A stretch of 10,734 nt of DNA from Pseudomonadota bacterium (GCA_963205465.1 CAUJKG010000171.1:1-10734), one strand, 5' to 3'; counted from the stretch's first letter, positions 1 through 7,271 are shown. The notes: generated by a model from the sequence alone, not told the origin. Numbers and translations: made by a program.

Positions 1-463
1 TGATGAAAGTCTTCTGTCCGTTGATGACGTATTGATTGCCGTCGAGCTTGGCCGTGGTTTTCACGCTTTGCAGGTCGGAGCCGGTGCCAGGCTCGGTCAT
101 GGCGATCGCCGCCACCAGTTCGCCGGAAGCGAGCTTCGGCAGCCATTTCTTCTTCTGCTCCTCCGAGCCGTAATGCAGGAGATAGGGCGCGACGATGCCG
201 CTATGCACTGCATTGCCCCAGCCGGTGACGCCGGCGCGGATCATTTCCTCGATCAGGATTTTCTCGTGCGCGAAGCTGCCGCCCGCACCGCCATAAGCCT
301 CCGGGATCATCGCGCAGAGCAGCCCCGCCGCACCCGCCTTGTTCCAGATCTCGCGATCGACGATGCCTTCGCGCTCCCAGCGCTCGACATGCGGCATGCA
401 CTCGCGCTCGAAAAAGCGCCGCGCGCTGTCGCGGAAAATTTTAAGGTCTTCGGATTCTTGCAT
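1..463 (-). CDS. Acyl-CoA dehydrogenase, N-terminal part (runs off left edge)
   Basis: A flavin-dependent acyl-CoA dehydrogenase, which introduces the alpha-beta double bond into an acyl-CoA and passes electrons to ETF. Reading the minus strand from ATG at 463 gives 154 codons with no stop before the window edge, so the C-terminal part lies outside. The N-terminus is the family's helical domain (MQESEDLKIFRDSARRFFER). EAYGGAGG follows near residues 55-62, and the flavin/substrate motif AMTEPGTGSDL sits at 121-131, entering the beta domain (GNQYVINGQKTFI). The start is supported by GGGAG just upstream at about 470-476. The catalytic glutamate lies in the missing half, so the substrate class (short, medium or long chain, or a CoA-ester side pathway) cannot be told. 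The family is sure, the substrate unknown. Confidence 0.93.
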   Translation of the reverse strand, partial: MQESEDLKIFRDSARRFFERECMPHVERWEREGIVDREIWNKAGAAGLLCAMIPEAYGGAGGSFAHEKILIEEMIRAGVTGWGNAVHSGIVAPYLLHYGSEEQKKKWLPKLASGELVAAIAMTEPGTGSDLQSVKTTAKLDGNQYVINGQKTFI

Positions 464-477
464 GGCGTCGCTCCCGG

Positions 478-553
478 CTAGTGCGGTGGTTCGCAAGTCC
501 GCGCAAAATTTTGGCAAGTTCCGTTGCGGACGTGCGAACCTAAACCGCACTAG
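478..553. repeat. 76-bp CTAG-bounded imperfect palindrome, copy A
   Basis: The arms pair in several steps: CTAGTGCGGT (478-487) with ACCGCACTAG (544-553), GGTTCGCA (488-495) with TGCGAACC (533-540), and GTCCGC (497-502) with GCGGAC (526-531). The loop is AT-rich (CAAAATTTTGG). It lies in the gap upstream of the acyl-CoA dehydrogenase start. It has the shape of a small non-autonomous palindromic element. It could also form a hairpin in RNA, but it is not followed by a clear T-tract. Confidence 0.75.
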
Positions 554-554
554 A

Positions 555-560
555 ATTATA
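555..560 (-). promoter_or_regulatory. Possible -10 box (TATAAT) facing the acyl-CoA dehydrogenase
   Basis: The 12-base AT-rich spacer between the two palindromes reads TTAAATATAATT on the minus strand and contains a perfect TATAAT about 95 bases before the ATG at 463. No good -35 hexamer is visible at 16-18 bases (the best are GATTCA- or ATTCAA-like), so the call is weak. If it is used, palindrome A would lie in the 5' leader. Confidence 0.25.
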
Positions 561-565
561 TTTAA

Positions 566-641
566 CTAGTGTCCTTTTGAATCCGACGTTCGCTGGCTAT
601 CTCGCGGCCAACTCTGGCTAACTTCGGATTCAAGACACTAG
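566..641. repeat. 76-bp CTAG-bounded imperfect palindrome, copy B
   Basis: The outer arms CTAGTGTC (566-573) and GACACTAG (634-641) pair, followed by GAATCCGA (579-586) with TCGGATTC (624-631). Length and CTAGTG...CACTAG ends match the neighbouring element at 478-553 although the interior differs. CTGGCTA occurs twice inside (593-599 and 614-620). It begins 12 bases after the coxE stop and might also work as a transcript end or processing hairpin for the cox operon, although no T-run follows. Confidence 0.75.
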
Positions 642-653
642 CATTCTGCCCGA

Positions 654-1856
654 TCAGGCCGCCCCCAGCCAATACTTCGGATCGTGCGCGCGAGAAGCCC
701 GCGTTTCCGTAAGGGCATCGCAGAGCGAGGCGAGGCTCGAAAGATCGTGCACGGGGCGCAGTTCATCCACATGCGGAAGTATCGCGCGGATTCCCGCCGC
801 CTTCGCCTCGAAGCCTTCGAACCGCAACAGCGGGTTCAGCCAGATCAGACGGCGCGAGGAGCGATGCAGCCGGTCGATCTCGCGTTTCAGTTCGCCGCCG
901 CCATCGCGCTCCAGACCATCGGTGACGAGAAGCACGGTCGCTCCCTGCCCGAGCACGCGGCGCGACCAGCGCTTGTTGAACTCCTCCAGCGCCGAGGCGA
1001 TGCGCGTGCCACCCGACCAGTCCGAAACGCCAGCCGAGCAGAGCGCCAGCGCATCGTCCGGGTCTTTGGTTTTCAGCGCGCGCGTGACGTTCGTGAGCCT
1101 AGTCCCGAACAGAAACGTCGAGACGTTGCGCCGCTTCATCGTCAGCATGTGGAAGAATTGCAGCAGCGGCCGCGAATAGTCGCTCATCGAACCCGAAATA
1201 TCGACCAGCGCCACGATGGGCGGCTTCTTCTCGCGCGGCGCCTTGAAACGCAGTTCGATCAGTTCGCCGCCGGAGCGAACGGACGCACGCAAGGTGCGGG
1301 CGAGATCGATCCGCCCGCGCGCTGACGCCTTGAAGCGCCGCGTCGTCACCGCATCGTCCGGAATCCGCATGGCCGAGATCAGCCGCCGCGCTTCCTCGAC
1401 TTCGGAAACCGACATCTGCGCGAAATCCTTTCGGCGCAGAATTTCCGCATCCGAAATCGTGCCGCGCATGTCGAAGATGTTTTCTTGGCTCGCCGGCGGC
1501 GGCTTGGCGGCGCGCTTCTGCAAGCCGAGCGCCTCCTCGACGCGCCGCTGCGCCACGCGCGTCTTCACGCCTTCGGTGCGCGTGACCGGCAGCATCTCGG
1601 CGAGCACCCGCTCGACCTGCCCGCGCTGCCAGAAGCGATGGAACGCCTCGTAATAGATCGGGAAGTGCTCGTGCCGCTTGATCAGCACCGCATGCAGCGT
1701 CCAGAAAAAATCCTGCCGCGTGCCGACGCCTGCGAGCAGCACCGCCTCGAAGGCATCGATCACTGCACCGGGCCCAAGCGGAATGCCGGCGCGGCGCAGG
1801 AGCCGCGCAAACGCAATCAGCCGCTGAAACAGCATCCCCTGCGCGGGCGCGCTCAT
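654..1856 (-). CDS. coxE: vWA-domain protein CoxE (MoxR-partner, Mo-hydroxylase maturation)
   Basis: A 400-residue CoxE-family protein. The N-terminal part (about 1-180) is the family's helical region with a charged linker. The von Willebrand A domain follows with an intact MIDAS: DISGSM at 219-224, a threonine in SGGTR at 284, and the aspartate of TDG at 313. Such proteins act with MoxR-type AAA+ ATPases as metal-dependent chaperones. In Oligotropha carboxidovorans the CoxD/CoxE pair is tied to building the CO dehydrogenase active site; that role is inferred here. The start ATG overlaps the stop of the upstream ATPase gene by four bases (ATGA), so the two are translationally coupled. No signal peptide or membrane segment is seen, so it is probably cytoplasmic. 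It is the last gene of the cox block, ending 12 bases before palindrome B. Confidence 0.9.
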   Translation of the reverse strand: MSAPAQGMLFQRLIAFARLLRRAGIPLGPGAVIDAFEAVLLAGVGTRQDFFWTLHAVLIKRHEHFPIYYEAFHRFWQRGQVERVLAEMLPVTRTEGVKTRVAQRRVEEALGLQKRAAKPPPASQENIFDMRGTISDAEILRRKDFAQMSVSEVEEARRLISAMRIPDDAVTTRRFKASARGRIDLARTLRASVRSGGELIELRFKAPREKKPPIVALVDISGSMSDYSRPLLQFFHMLTMKRRNVSTFLFGTRLTNVTRALKTKDPDDALALCSAGVSDWSGGTRIASALEEFNKRWSRRVLGQGATVLLVTDGLERDGGGELKREIDRLHRSSRRLIWLNPLLRFEGFEAKAAGIRAILPHVDELRPVHDLSSLASLCDALTETRASRAHDPKYWLGAA

Positions 1857-2767
1857 CCCGCCGCCTGCAGCGCGACCCGCGAGGCGGAGAGCACCGCATC
1901 GATCTTCTGCGCGTTGAAGCGCTCGACGTCGTCCTGATACTTCAGCACCACGCCGAGCGTGTCGCCGATCAGCGCCGGATCAAGCGCGGTCGCATCAAGC
2001 TCGACCAGCGCGGAAGCCCAGTCGAGCGTTTCGGCGGTGCCGGGCGACTTGAACAGATCCTCTTTCCGAAGCTGCTGCACGAAGGCGACCACTTCTTCGG
2101 TGAGCCGTTCGGACGCGCGCGGCACTTTGGTGCGCACGATCGCAAGCTCGCGCGCCAGCGCGGGGTAGTCGATCCAGTGATAAAGGCAACGGCGCTTCAG
2201 CGCGTCATGGATTTCGCGCGTGCGGTTCGAGGTCACGATCACGATCGGCGGCGTCTCGGCCTTGATCGTGCCGAACTCGGGGATCGTCACCTGAAAATCC
2301 GCGAGCACTTCGAGGAGAAAGGCCTCGAACGCTTCGTCGGCGCGGTCGAGTTCGTCGATGAGCAACACCGGCGCACCGGCCGGGTCCGGCGTCAGCGCTT
2401 CCAGAAGCGGGCGGCGGATCAGATAGCGTTCCGAGAACACGTCGCCACTCAGGGCTTCGCGGTTCGCGGTGCCTTCCGCTTCCGCGACGCGGATCGCGAT
2501 CATCTGGGCCGCGTGATTCCACTCGTAAAGTGCCGCAGCGGAATCGAGCCCCTCGTAGCATTGCAGCCGCACCAGCTTGCGGCCGAGCGCACCCGCGAGC
2601 ACTTTCGCAACTTCGGTTTTGCCGACTCCCGCCTCGCCTTCGAGAAACAGCGGCCGGCCCATGCGCAGCGAGAGAAACACCACAGTCGCCAGCGCCCGGT
2701 CGGCAACGTAGCTGCCGCCGGAGAGCAGCTTGATGGTTTCGTCGATGGATTGCGGGAGTGCGGACAT
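1853..2767 (-). CDS. coxD: MoxR-family AAA+ ATPase CoxD
   Basis: A 304-residue MoxR-type AAA+ ATPase. From the chosen start, Walker A GEAGVGKT is at 44-51, Walker B VLLIDELD at 134-141, sensor 1 in VTSNRTRE near 181, and an arginine-finger-like LKRRC near 190-194. The family drives remodelling or metal-cofactor insertion with a vWA partner, and that partner (CoxE) follows with a 4-base overlap. An upstream in-frame ATG at 2785 would add six residues, but it lies inside a CCTCATCCTGAGGAG repeat unit. The ATG at 2767 gives MSALPQSIDE, the more natural family N-terminus, with GAGG about 12 bases upstream. It is separated from coxM by about 200 bases of repeats, so it may have its own promoter or be expressed at a different level from coxSLM. 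Confidence 0.88.
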   Translation of the reverse strand: MSALPQSIDETIKLLSGGSYVADRALATVVFLSLRMGRPLFLEGEAGVGKTEVAKVLAGALGRKLVRLQCYEGLDSAAALYEWNHAAQMIAIRVAEAEGTANREALSGDVFSERYLIRRPLLEALTPDPAGAPVLLIDELDRADEAFEAFLLEVLADFQVTIPEFGTIKAETPPIVIVTSNRTREIHDALKRRCLYHWIDYPALARELAIVRTKVPRASERLTEEVVAFVQQLRKEDLFKSPGTAETLDWASALVELDATALDPALIGDTLGVVLKYQDDVERFNAQKIDAVLSASRVALQAAG

Positions 2768-2779
2768 ACGCAAAACTAG

Positions 2780-2794
2780 CCTCATCCTGAGGAG
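2780..2794. repeat. Short CCTCATCCTGAGGAG palindrome fragment
   Basis: CCTCATCCTGAGGAG is the end motif of the intergenic palindrome seen in full at 2834-2888. Here it stands alone just upstream of the coxD start and supplies a spurious in-frame ATG at 2785. Confidence 0.6.
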
Positions 2795-2833
2795 CCCGCC
2801 ACCATAGTTCGTGCGTAGCCGTTACAGGAACAT

Positions 2834-2888
2834 GCCTCATCCTTCGAGACGCTCAGGTGCTGCGCACCCTCGCTCCTCAGGATGAGGC
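2834..2888. repeat. 55-bp intergenic palindrome (GCCTCATCCT type)
   Basis: GCCTCATCCT (2834-2843) pairs with AGGATGAGGC (2879-2888), with an inner hairpin GGTGC (2856-2860) / GCACC (2864-2868). I recognise the motif as a repeat family frequent between genes of Bradyrhizobium-like genomes. It lies between coxM and coxD and can fold in the transcript. Confidence 0.8.
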
Positions 2889-2902
2889 TTAACTATTCAA
2901 AT

Positions 2903-2949
2903 CCTCATGGTGAGGAGCGCGGCAAAGCCGCGCGTCTCGAACCATGAGG
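2903..2949. repeat. 47-bp intergenic palindrome (CCTCATGGT type)
   Basis: CCTCATGGT (2903-2911) pairs with ACCATGAGG (2941-2949), and the centre is a perfect GCGCGGC-AAA-GCCGCGC hairpin (2917-2923 / 2927-2933). It is a variant of the neighbouring repeat at 2834-2888 and ends 17 bases beyond the coxM stop. It could limit read-through or protect the coxSLM mRNA 3' end. Confidence 0.8.
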
Positions 2950-2966
2950 CCCGTCAATCGCGACTA

Positions 2967-3764
2967 TTACCCCGCCTTCGCCACCGCGCGCCGCGCGATC
3001 ACGCCGGCAAGATGCGCACGATAGTCCGCGGTGCCGTGGAGGTCGGCGATGATGCCGCTCGCGGACACCTTCACGCCTTCGATGGCTTTCGGAGACCAGT
3101 CCTTGGCGAGCGCTGCTTCCATCTCTTTGACGCGAAACACGCCGCTCTCCCCCGCACCGGTGACGGCAACGCGGACGCCGTCTTTCGTCTTGGCGACGAA
3201 GACGCCGACCAGCGCGAAGCGCGACGCCGGGTTGCGGAATTTCTCGTAGCCCGCCTTTTCCGGCACCGGGAAGCTGACCCGCTCGATGATCTCGTCGGCG
3301 GCAAGCGCGGTCTCGAACAGCCCCTTGAAGAAGTCGTCCGCCGCGATCTTGCGCTTGTTGGTGTGGACCGTGCCGTTCAGCGCGAGCACCGCCGCCGGAT
3401 AATCGGCGGAAGGATCGTTGTTCGCGAGCGACCCGCCGATGGTGCCGCGATTACGCACCGCCGGATCGCCGAGCACCGAAACGAGATGCGCGAGCGCCGG
3501 AATGGACTTCTGCACTTCGGCCGAATTCATCACCTCGACATGCTTGGTCAGCGCACCGATGACGAGATTGTCGCCTTCGCGCGTGACGCCGGAAAGGCCC
3601 GGCACTTTCGACAGATCGATGATGGTGCTCGGGCCCGCGAGGCGCAATTTCATCGCGGGCAGAAGCGTCTGGCCGCCGGCAAGCAACTTGGCGTCGCCCG
3701 ACTCCGACAAAAGCGCAGCCGCTGCGGCAAGGCTCCACGGCTTTTCATATTTGAATGCGTACAT
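2967..3764 (-). CDS. coxM: Mo-hydroxylase FAD-binding medium subunit CoxM
   Basis: The 265-residue FAD subunit of a xanthine-oxidase/CO-dehydrogenase-type hydroxylase. It relays electrons from the 2Fe-2S clusters of the small subunit to the external acceptor. Both diagnostic FAD motifs are present: AGGQTLLP at 29-36 and TIGGSLANNDP at 108-118, and the length is normal for the family (about 260-290). A strong Shine-Dalgarno AAGGAG (3774-3779) overlaps the coxL stop codon (TAAGGAG), nine bases before the ATG, so translation is coupled to coxL with a 13-base gap. It is the third gene in the S-L-M order typical of form II enzymes; form I CO dehydrogenases are M-S-L. The subunit type is sure; the acceptor and substrate are not. 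Confidence 0.93.
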   Translation of the reverse strand: MYAFKYEKPWSLAAAAALLSESGDAKLLAGGQTLLPAMKLRLAGPSTIIDLSKVPGLSGVTREGDNLVIGALTKHVEVMNSAEVQKSIPALAHLVSVLGDPAVRNRGTIGGSLANNDPSADYPAAVLALNGTVHTNKRKIAADDFFKGLFETALAADEIIERVSFPVPEKAGYEKFRNPASRFALVGVFVAKTKDGVRVAVTGAGESGVFRVKEMEAALAKDWSPKAIEGVKVSASGIIADLHGTADYRAHLAGVIARRAVAKAG

Positions 3765-3777
3765 GGTCTGGCGCTCC

Positions 3778-6141
3778 TTATTCCGCGGCTTTTTTCATGC
3801 CGCCTTGCGCGGCCTTCCACACCACGCTCGGCGTTGCCGGCATCGGCACGTTTTCGTGCCCGACGGCATTGGTGATCGCATTGATGAGTGCGGCGGGCGA
3901 GGCAATCGCACCGGCTTCGCCGCAACCCTTGATGCCGAGCGGATTCGACGGGCACGGCGTCACGGTCGTATCGACCTTGAACGACGGCAGGTCCGCCGCG
4001 CGCGGCATGGCGTAGTCCATGAACGAACCGGTCACGAGTTGGCCGTCGGCGTTGTAATGCGCGCCTTCCAGCATCGCCTGGCCGACGCCTTGCGCGATGC
4101 CGCCATGCACCTGCCCTTCGACGATCATCGGATTGATGATGTTGCCGAAGTCGTCGACCGCGACCCAGTTCGCAATCGTGATCTTGCCGGTCTCCGGGTC
4201 GATCTCGACTTCCGCGAGATGGCATCCCGCCGGGAAGGTGAAGTTGGTCGGATCGTAGAACGCACCTTCCTTCAGGCCCGGCTCGAGCTGACCGCCGGTG
4301 AATTTATGCGCGATGTAAGCGTTCAGCGTGACATCGCCCCAGCCCACCGACTTGTCGGTGCCCTTCACGGTGAATTTGCCGTCCTTGAACTCGATGTCGT
4401 CGGCGGCGGCTTCCATCATGTAGCCCGCGACCTTCTTGGCCTTGTCCTCGATCTTGTCGAGCGCCTTGGAGATTGCGGACATGCCGACCGCGCCCGAGCG
4501 CGAGCCATAAGTGCCCATACCGAACTGCACCTTGTCGGTGTCGCCATGCACGATGCTGACGGTGTCGATCGGCACACCGAGCCGGTCGGACACGAGTTGC
4601 GCGAAGGTTGTCTCGTGGCCCTGCCCGTGGCTGTGCGAGCCGGTGAGGATTTCGACCGAGCCGGTCGGGTTCACGCGGACTTCCGCCGACTCCCACAAGC
4701 CGACGCCGGCCCCGAGCGAACCGACCGCCTGGCTCGGCGCGATGCCGCAGGCTTCGATATAAGTCGAGAAGCCGATGCCGCGGAGTTTGCCGTTCTTTTC
4801 CGACTCCGCCTTGCGCTTGCCGAAGTTCTTGTAGTCGATCATCTCCATGGCTTTGGTCATGGAGGCGTCGTAGTCGCCCGCGTCATAGGTCATGATGACC
4901 GGCGTCTGGTGCGGGAACGAGGTCACGAAATTCTTGCGGCGAAACTCTGCCGGATCGAGACCGAGTTCGCGCGCGGCGACTTCGACCAGACGCTCGACCA
5001 CGAAGGTCGCTTCGGGGCGGCCCGCGCCACGATAGGCATCGACCGGCGCAGTGTTCGTATAGACCGCATCGACCTCCGCATAGATCGCGGGGATAGCGTA
5101 CTGGCCCGACAAAAGCGTCGCATAGAGATAGGTCGGCACCGACGACGAGAACGTCGACATATAGGAGCCGATATTCGCGATCGTATGGACCCGCAAGCCG
5201 GTGATCTTGTGGTTCGCGTCGGTCGCAAGCTCCGCATGCGTGACGTGATCGCGGCCATGTGCGTCGGTAAGGAAGGCTTCCGAACGGTCCGAGACCCATT
5301 TCACTGGCCGCTTCACGCGCCGCGCAGCCCAGAGCGCGACGACTTCTTCCGGATAGATGAAAATCTTCGAACCGAAACCGCCGCCGACATCCGGCGCGAT
5401 CACGCGCAGCTTGTGCTCCGGCGCCATGCCGACGAAGGCCGAGATCACAAGGCGCGCGACATGCGGATTCTGGCTCGTGTTCCAGAGCGTGAGCGCGTCG
5501 TTGCCCTGATCGTATTCGGCGATCGCCGCGCGCGGCTCCATCGCGTTCGGCACCAGCCGGTTGTTGATGATGTCGAGCTTCGTGACATGCTTCGCGGCCG
5601 CGAAAGCTGCTTCGGTCGCGGCCTTGTCGCCGAGATGCCAGTCGTAGATCAGGTTGTTCGGCGCGACGTCGTGGAGCTGCGGCGCGCCCTTTGCGGTTGC
5701 TTTCGCCGGGTCGACCACCGCCGGCAGTACGCCGTAATCGACTTGCACGGCTTCCGCAGCATCGCGCGCCTGCAGCAGCGTTTCTGCAAGCACGACTGCG
5801 ACCGCGTCACCCACGCAACGCACCTTGTCCGCGGCGATCGCCGGATGCGCGCCCATCTTCATGGGCGTGCCGTCCTTCGAGGTGATGGCCCAGCCGCAGA
5901 TCAGGCCGCCGATCTTGTCACCCGCGAGGTCCGCGCCGGTCAGGATATCGACGACGCCGGGCATCCGTTTGGCTGCGCTCACGTCGATCTTGTCGATCGT
6001 CGCATGCGCGTGCGGCGAACGGACGAAATAGGCCCGCACTTCGCCGGGGCGAGTGATGTCGCTGGTGTAATTCCCGGTACCGGTGATGAAACGTTGGTCT
6101 TCCTTGCGGCGTACTGCTGCGCCAATGCCTGTCGCGCTCAT
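3778..6141 (-). CDS. coxL: Molybdopterin-binding large subunit, form II CoxL-like
   Basis: The 787-residue catalytic subunit, carrying the molybdopterin cytosine dinucleotide cofactor and running hydroxylation of a small substrate. Seen: GGGFGSK at 253-259, the active-site loop AYRGAGR at 369-375, GQGHETTFAQ from 507, and GCGEAG at 739-744 with the catalytic glutamate at 742. In form I CO dehydrogenase the loop reads AYRCSFR, its cysteine binding copper. AYRGAGR is the form II signature and has no such ligand, so CO oxidation is not assured; another aldehyde, N-heterocycle or acyl substrate is possible. The start at 6141 is fixed by GGAGG five bases upstream and by the family N-terminus (MSATGIGAAVRRKEDQRFITG); the frame stays open further upstream, but only as shadow of coxS. 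It starts 23 bases after the coxS stop. No signal peptide, so it acts in the cytoplasm. Confidence 0.93.
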   Translation of the reverse strand: MSATGIGAAVRRKEDQRFITGTGNYTSDITRPGEVRAYFVRSPHAHATIDKIDVSAAKRMPGVVDILTGADLAGDKIGGLICGWAITSKDGTPMKMGAHPAIAADKVRCVGDAVAVVLAETLLQARDAAEAVQVDYGVLPAVVDPAKATAKGAPQLHDVAPNNLIYDWHLGDKAATEAAFAAAKHVTKLDIINNRLVPNAMEPRAAIAEYDQGNDALTLWNTSQNPHVARLVISAFVGMAPEHKLRVIAPDVGGGFGSKIFIYPEEVVALWAARRVKRPVKWVSDRSEAFLTDAHGRDHVTHAELATDANHKITGLRVHTIANIGSYMSTFSSSVPTYLYATLLSGQYAIPAIYAEVDAVYTNTAPVDAYRGAGRPEATFVVERLVEVAARELGLDPAEFRRKNFVTSFPHQTPVIMTYDAGDYDASMTKAMEMIDYKNFGKRKAESEKNGKLRGIGFSTYIEACGIAPSQAVGSLGAGVGLWESAEVRVNPTGSVEILTGSHSHGQGHETTFAQLVSDRLGVPIDTVSIVHGDTDKVQFGMGTYGSRSGAVGMSAISKALDKIEDKAKKVAGYMMEAAADDIEFKDGKFTVKGTDKSVGWGDVTLNAYIAHKFTGGQLEPGLKEGAFYDPTNFTFPAGCHLAEVEIDPETGKITIANWVAVDDFGNIINPMIVEGQVHGGIAQGVGQAMLEGAHYNADGQLVTGSFMDYAMPRAADLPSFKVDTTVTPCPSNPLGIKGCGEAGAIASPAALINAITNAVGHENVPMPATPSVVWKAAQGGMKKAAE

Positions 6142-6164
6142 GACGTCCTCCAGAATTTGTTTTT

Positions 6165-6662
6165 TTATTCTGCAGCCTGCGCGGACTTGCCGCCGCCGGC
6201 CATCGCTCTCGCACCGGCACCCACCGCTTTCACGATGTTGTGGTAGCCGGTGCAGCGGCAGATGTTCCCTTCGAGCTCGTCGCGGATGGTGTGCTCGTCG
6301 AGATTGCCGCCTTTGCGGTTCACGATATCGACCGCGGTCATGATCATGCCCGGCGTGCAGAAGCCGCATTGCAGGCCATGATGCTCGCGGAAGGCTTCCT
6401 GCATCGGATGCAGGGTGGAGCCGTTGGCGAGACCTTCGATGGTCGTCACCGTGGCGCCGTCGGCGCTCATGGCGAGCATGGTGCAGGACTTCACGGCAGC
6501 GCCGTCGACATGCACGACGCAGGCGCCGCATTGCGACGTATCGCAACCGACATGCGTCCCGGTCAGGCGCAGCTTTTCACGGATGAGTTCGACGAGAAGG
6601 GTTTCAGGTGCGACGTCAACGGTGTGCGACTTCCCGTTGACCGTAACGGTGACGTTCGGCAT
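6165..6662 (-). CDS. coxS: 2Fe-2S small subunit CoxS
   Basis: The 165-residue iron-sulfur subunit of the molybdenum hydroxylase. The N-terminal plant-ferredoxin-like domain carries cysteines 40, 45, 48 and 60 (GCDTSQCGAC, then KSC). The C-terminal four-helix domain carries 99 and 102 (CGFC) and 135 and 137 (CRC). All eight ligands for two 2Fe-2S clusters are therefore present. It passes electrons from the Mo centre in CoxL to FAD in CoxM. The ATG at 6662 is preceded by GGAG ten bases upstream. The C-terminus has a short Gly/Ala-rich extension (AMAGGGKSAQAAE) beyond the core. It is the first of the three enzyme subunit genes and lies 156 bases downstream of coxG, in a gap that holds a small hairpin. 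Confidence 0.94.
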   Translation of the reverse strand: MPNVTVTVNGKSHTVDVAPETLLVELIREKLRLTGTHVGCDTSQCGACVVHVDGAAVKSCTMLAMSADGATVTTIEGLANGSTLHPMQEAFREHHGLQCGFCTPGMIMTAVDIVNRKGGNLDEHTIRDELEGNICRCTGYHNIVKAVGAGARAMAGGGKSAQAAE

Positions 6663-6686
6663 GGAGCGTTCTCCGGCTTTGAAGAA

Positions 6687-6702
6687 ACCGCGACCTCGCG
6701 GT
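6687..6702 (-). terminator. Hairpin in the coxG-coxS gap, attenuator-like
   Basis: On the minus strand ACCGCG-AGGT-CGCGGT forms a perfect 6-bp stem with a four-base loop, followed by TTCTTC. It stands 25 bases before the coxS ATG. The T-tract is broken by cytosines, so it is a weak terminator at best; it may modulate read-through from coxG into coxSLM or simply fold in the leader. Confidence 0.3.
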
Positions 6703-6818
6703 CATTTGCGTTGACCGGCTTTTCTAAGTAGCCGCGTTTCTTCTCTTTTTAGGGATTCCAGTTTGGTCCGGTTCCAGACACCCGGTCAAGCGTCTGCTGG
6801 CATCCCGGCGCGCGAGCA

Positions 6819-7271
6819 TCATTTGTAATCCTGCAAGGCGGCCACGAAATTTTCGAAAAAGCGGTCCGCGGTTTTCTTGGCGGAACCCGCAATCAGCCGC
6901 TGGCCGAGTTGCGCGATTTTACCGCCGGTCGCGGCCTCCGCCTTGTAGGTCAGCTTGGTGCCTTCTCCGGCTTCCGCGAGTGCGACATTGGCGAAGCCCT
7001 TCGCGAAACCGGCAACGCCGCCCTCGCCCTCGCCGGCGATTTTATAGCCGTTGGGGGCGTCGATATCCTCGAGTTTGACCCTGCCTTTGAAGCGCGCGCT
7101 CACCGGCCCGATCGAGAGCTTCACCGTGGCCTGGAATTCGGAGTCGGAAAGTTTCTCCAGGGTTTCGCAACCGGGAATGCACTTTTTGAGAATCTCGGCG
7201 TCGTTTAGCGCCTTCCAGACGACTTCGCGCGCTTGCGGCAGTTCGTATTCGCCGCTCATTTCGAGAGCCAT
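6819..7271 (-). CDS. coxG: CoxG-like SRPBCC protein
   Basis: A 150-residue member of the CoxG branch of the SRPBCC (START-like) fold, recognised from MSGEYELPQAREVVWKALND, CIPGCE at 31-36, and a beta-rich middle with FKGRVKLED. In O. carboxidovorans CoxG has been linked to membrane association of CO dehydrogenase. Homologues sit beside many molybdenum hydroxylases, and a tethering or assembly role is inferred here. Two ATGs are adjacent (7274 and 7271) after GGAGGAA; the second gives the better five-base spacing, and MSGEYELP at 7259 is a further option. No transmembrane segment is visible in it. It is the first gene of the minus-strand cox block and starts in a divergent intergenic region shared with the cyclopropane synthase gene. 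Confidence 0.87.
   Translation of the reverse strand: MALEMSGEYELPQAREVVWKALNDAEILKKCIPGCETLEKLSDSEFQATVKLSIGPVSARFKGRVKLEDIDAPNGYKIAGEGEGGVAGFAKGFANVALAEAGEGTKLTYKAEAATGGKIAQLGQRLIAGSAKKTADRFFENFVAALQDYK

Noticed and set aside
32..481. Plus-strand open frame opposite the acyl-CoA dehydrogenase
   Set aside because: The minus strand gives a textbook acyl-CoA dehydrogenase N-terminus; the plus frame has no family features.
2768..2785. Longer CoxD start at 2785
   Set aside because: The ATG is part of a repeat unit and the added residues (MRLVLR) do not fit the family; the start at 2767 does.
2780..2949. CRISPR-like array
   Set aside because: The units are palindromes of unequal length and sequence without regular spacers; they are intergenic palindromic repeats.
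3418..6246. Very long open frame on the plus strand, antisense to coxL and part of coxM
   Set aside because: The minus strand encodes clear CoxL and CoxM with all motifs. The antisense frame is rich in Arg, His, Asp and Val with no recognisable domain, the usual shadow of a GC-rich gene.
6142..6546. N-terminal extension of CoxL through 6546
   Set aside because: The extension overlaps coxS in another frame, is arginine-rich without domain features, and a strong GGAGG site marks the start at 6141.
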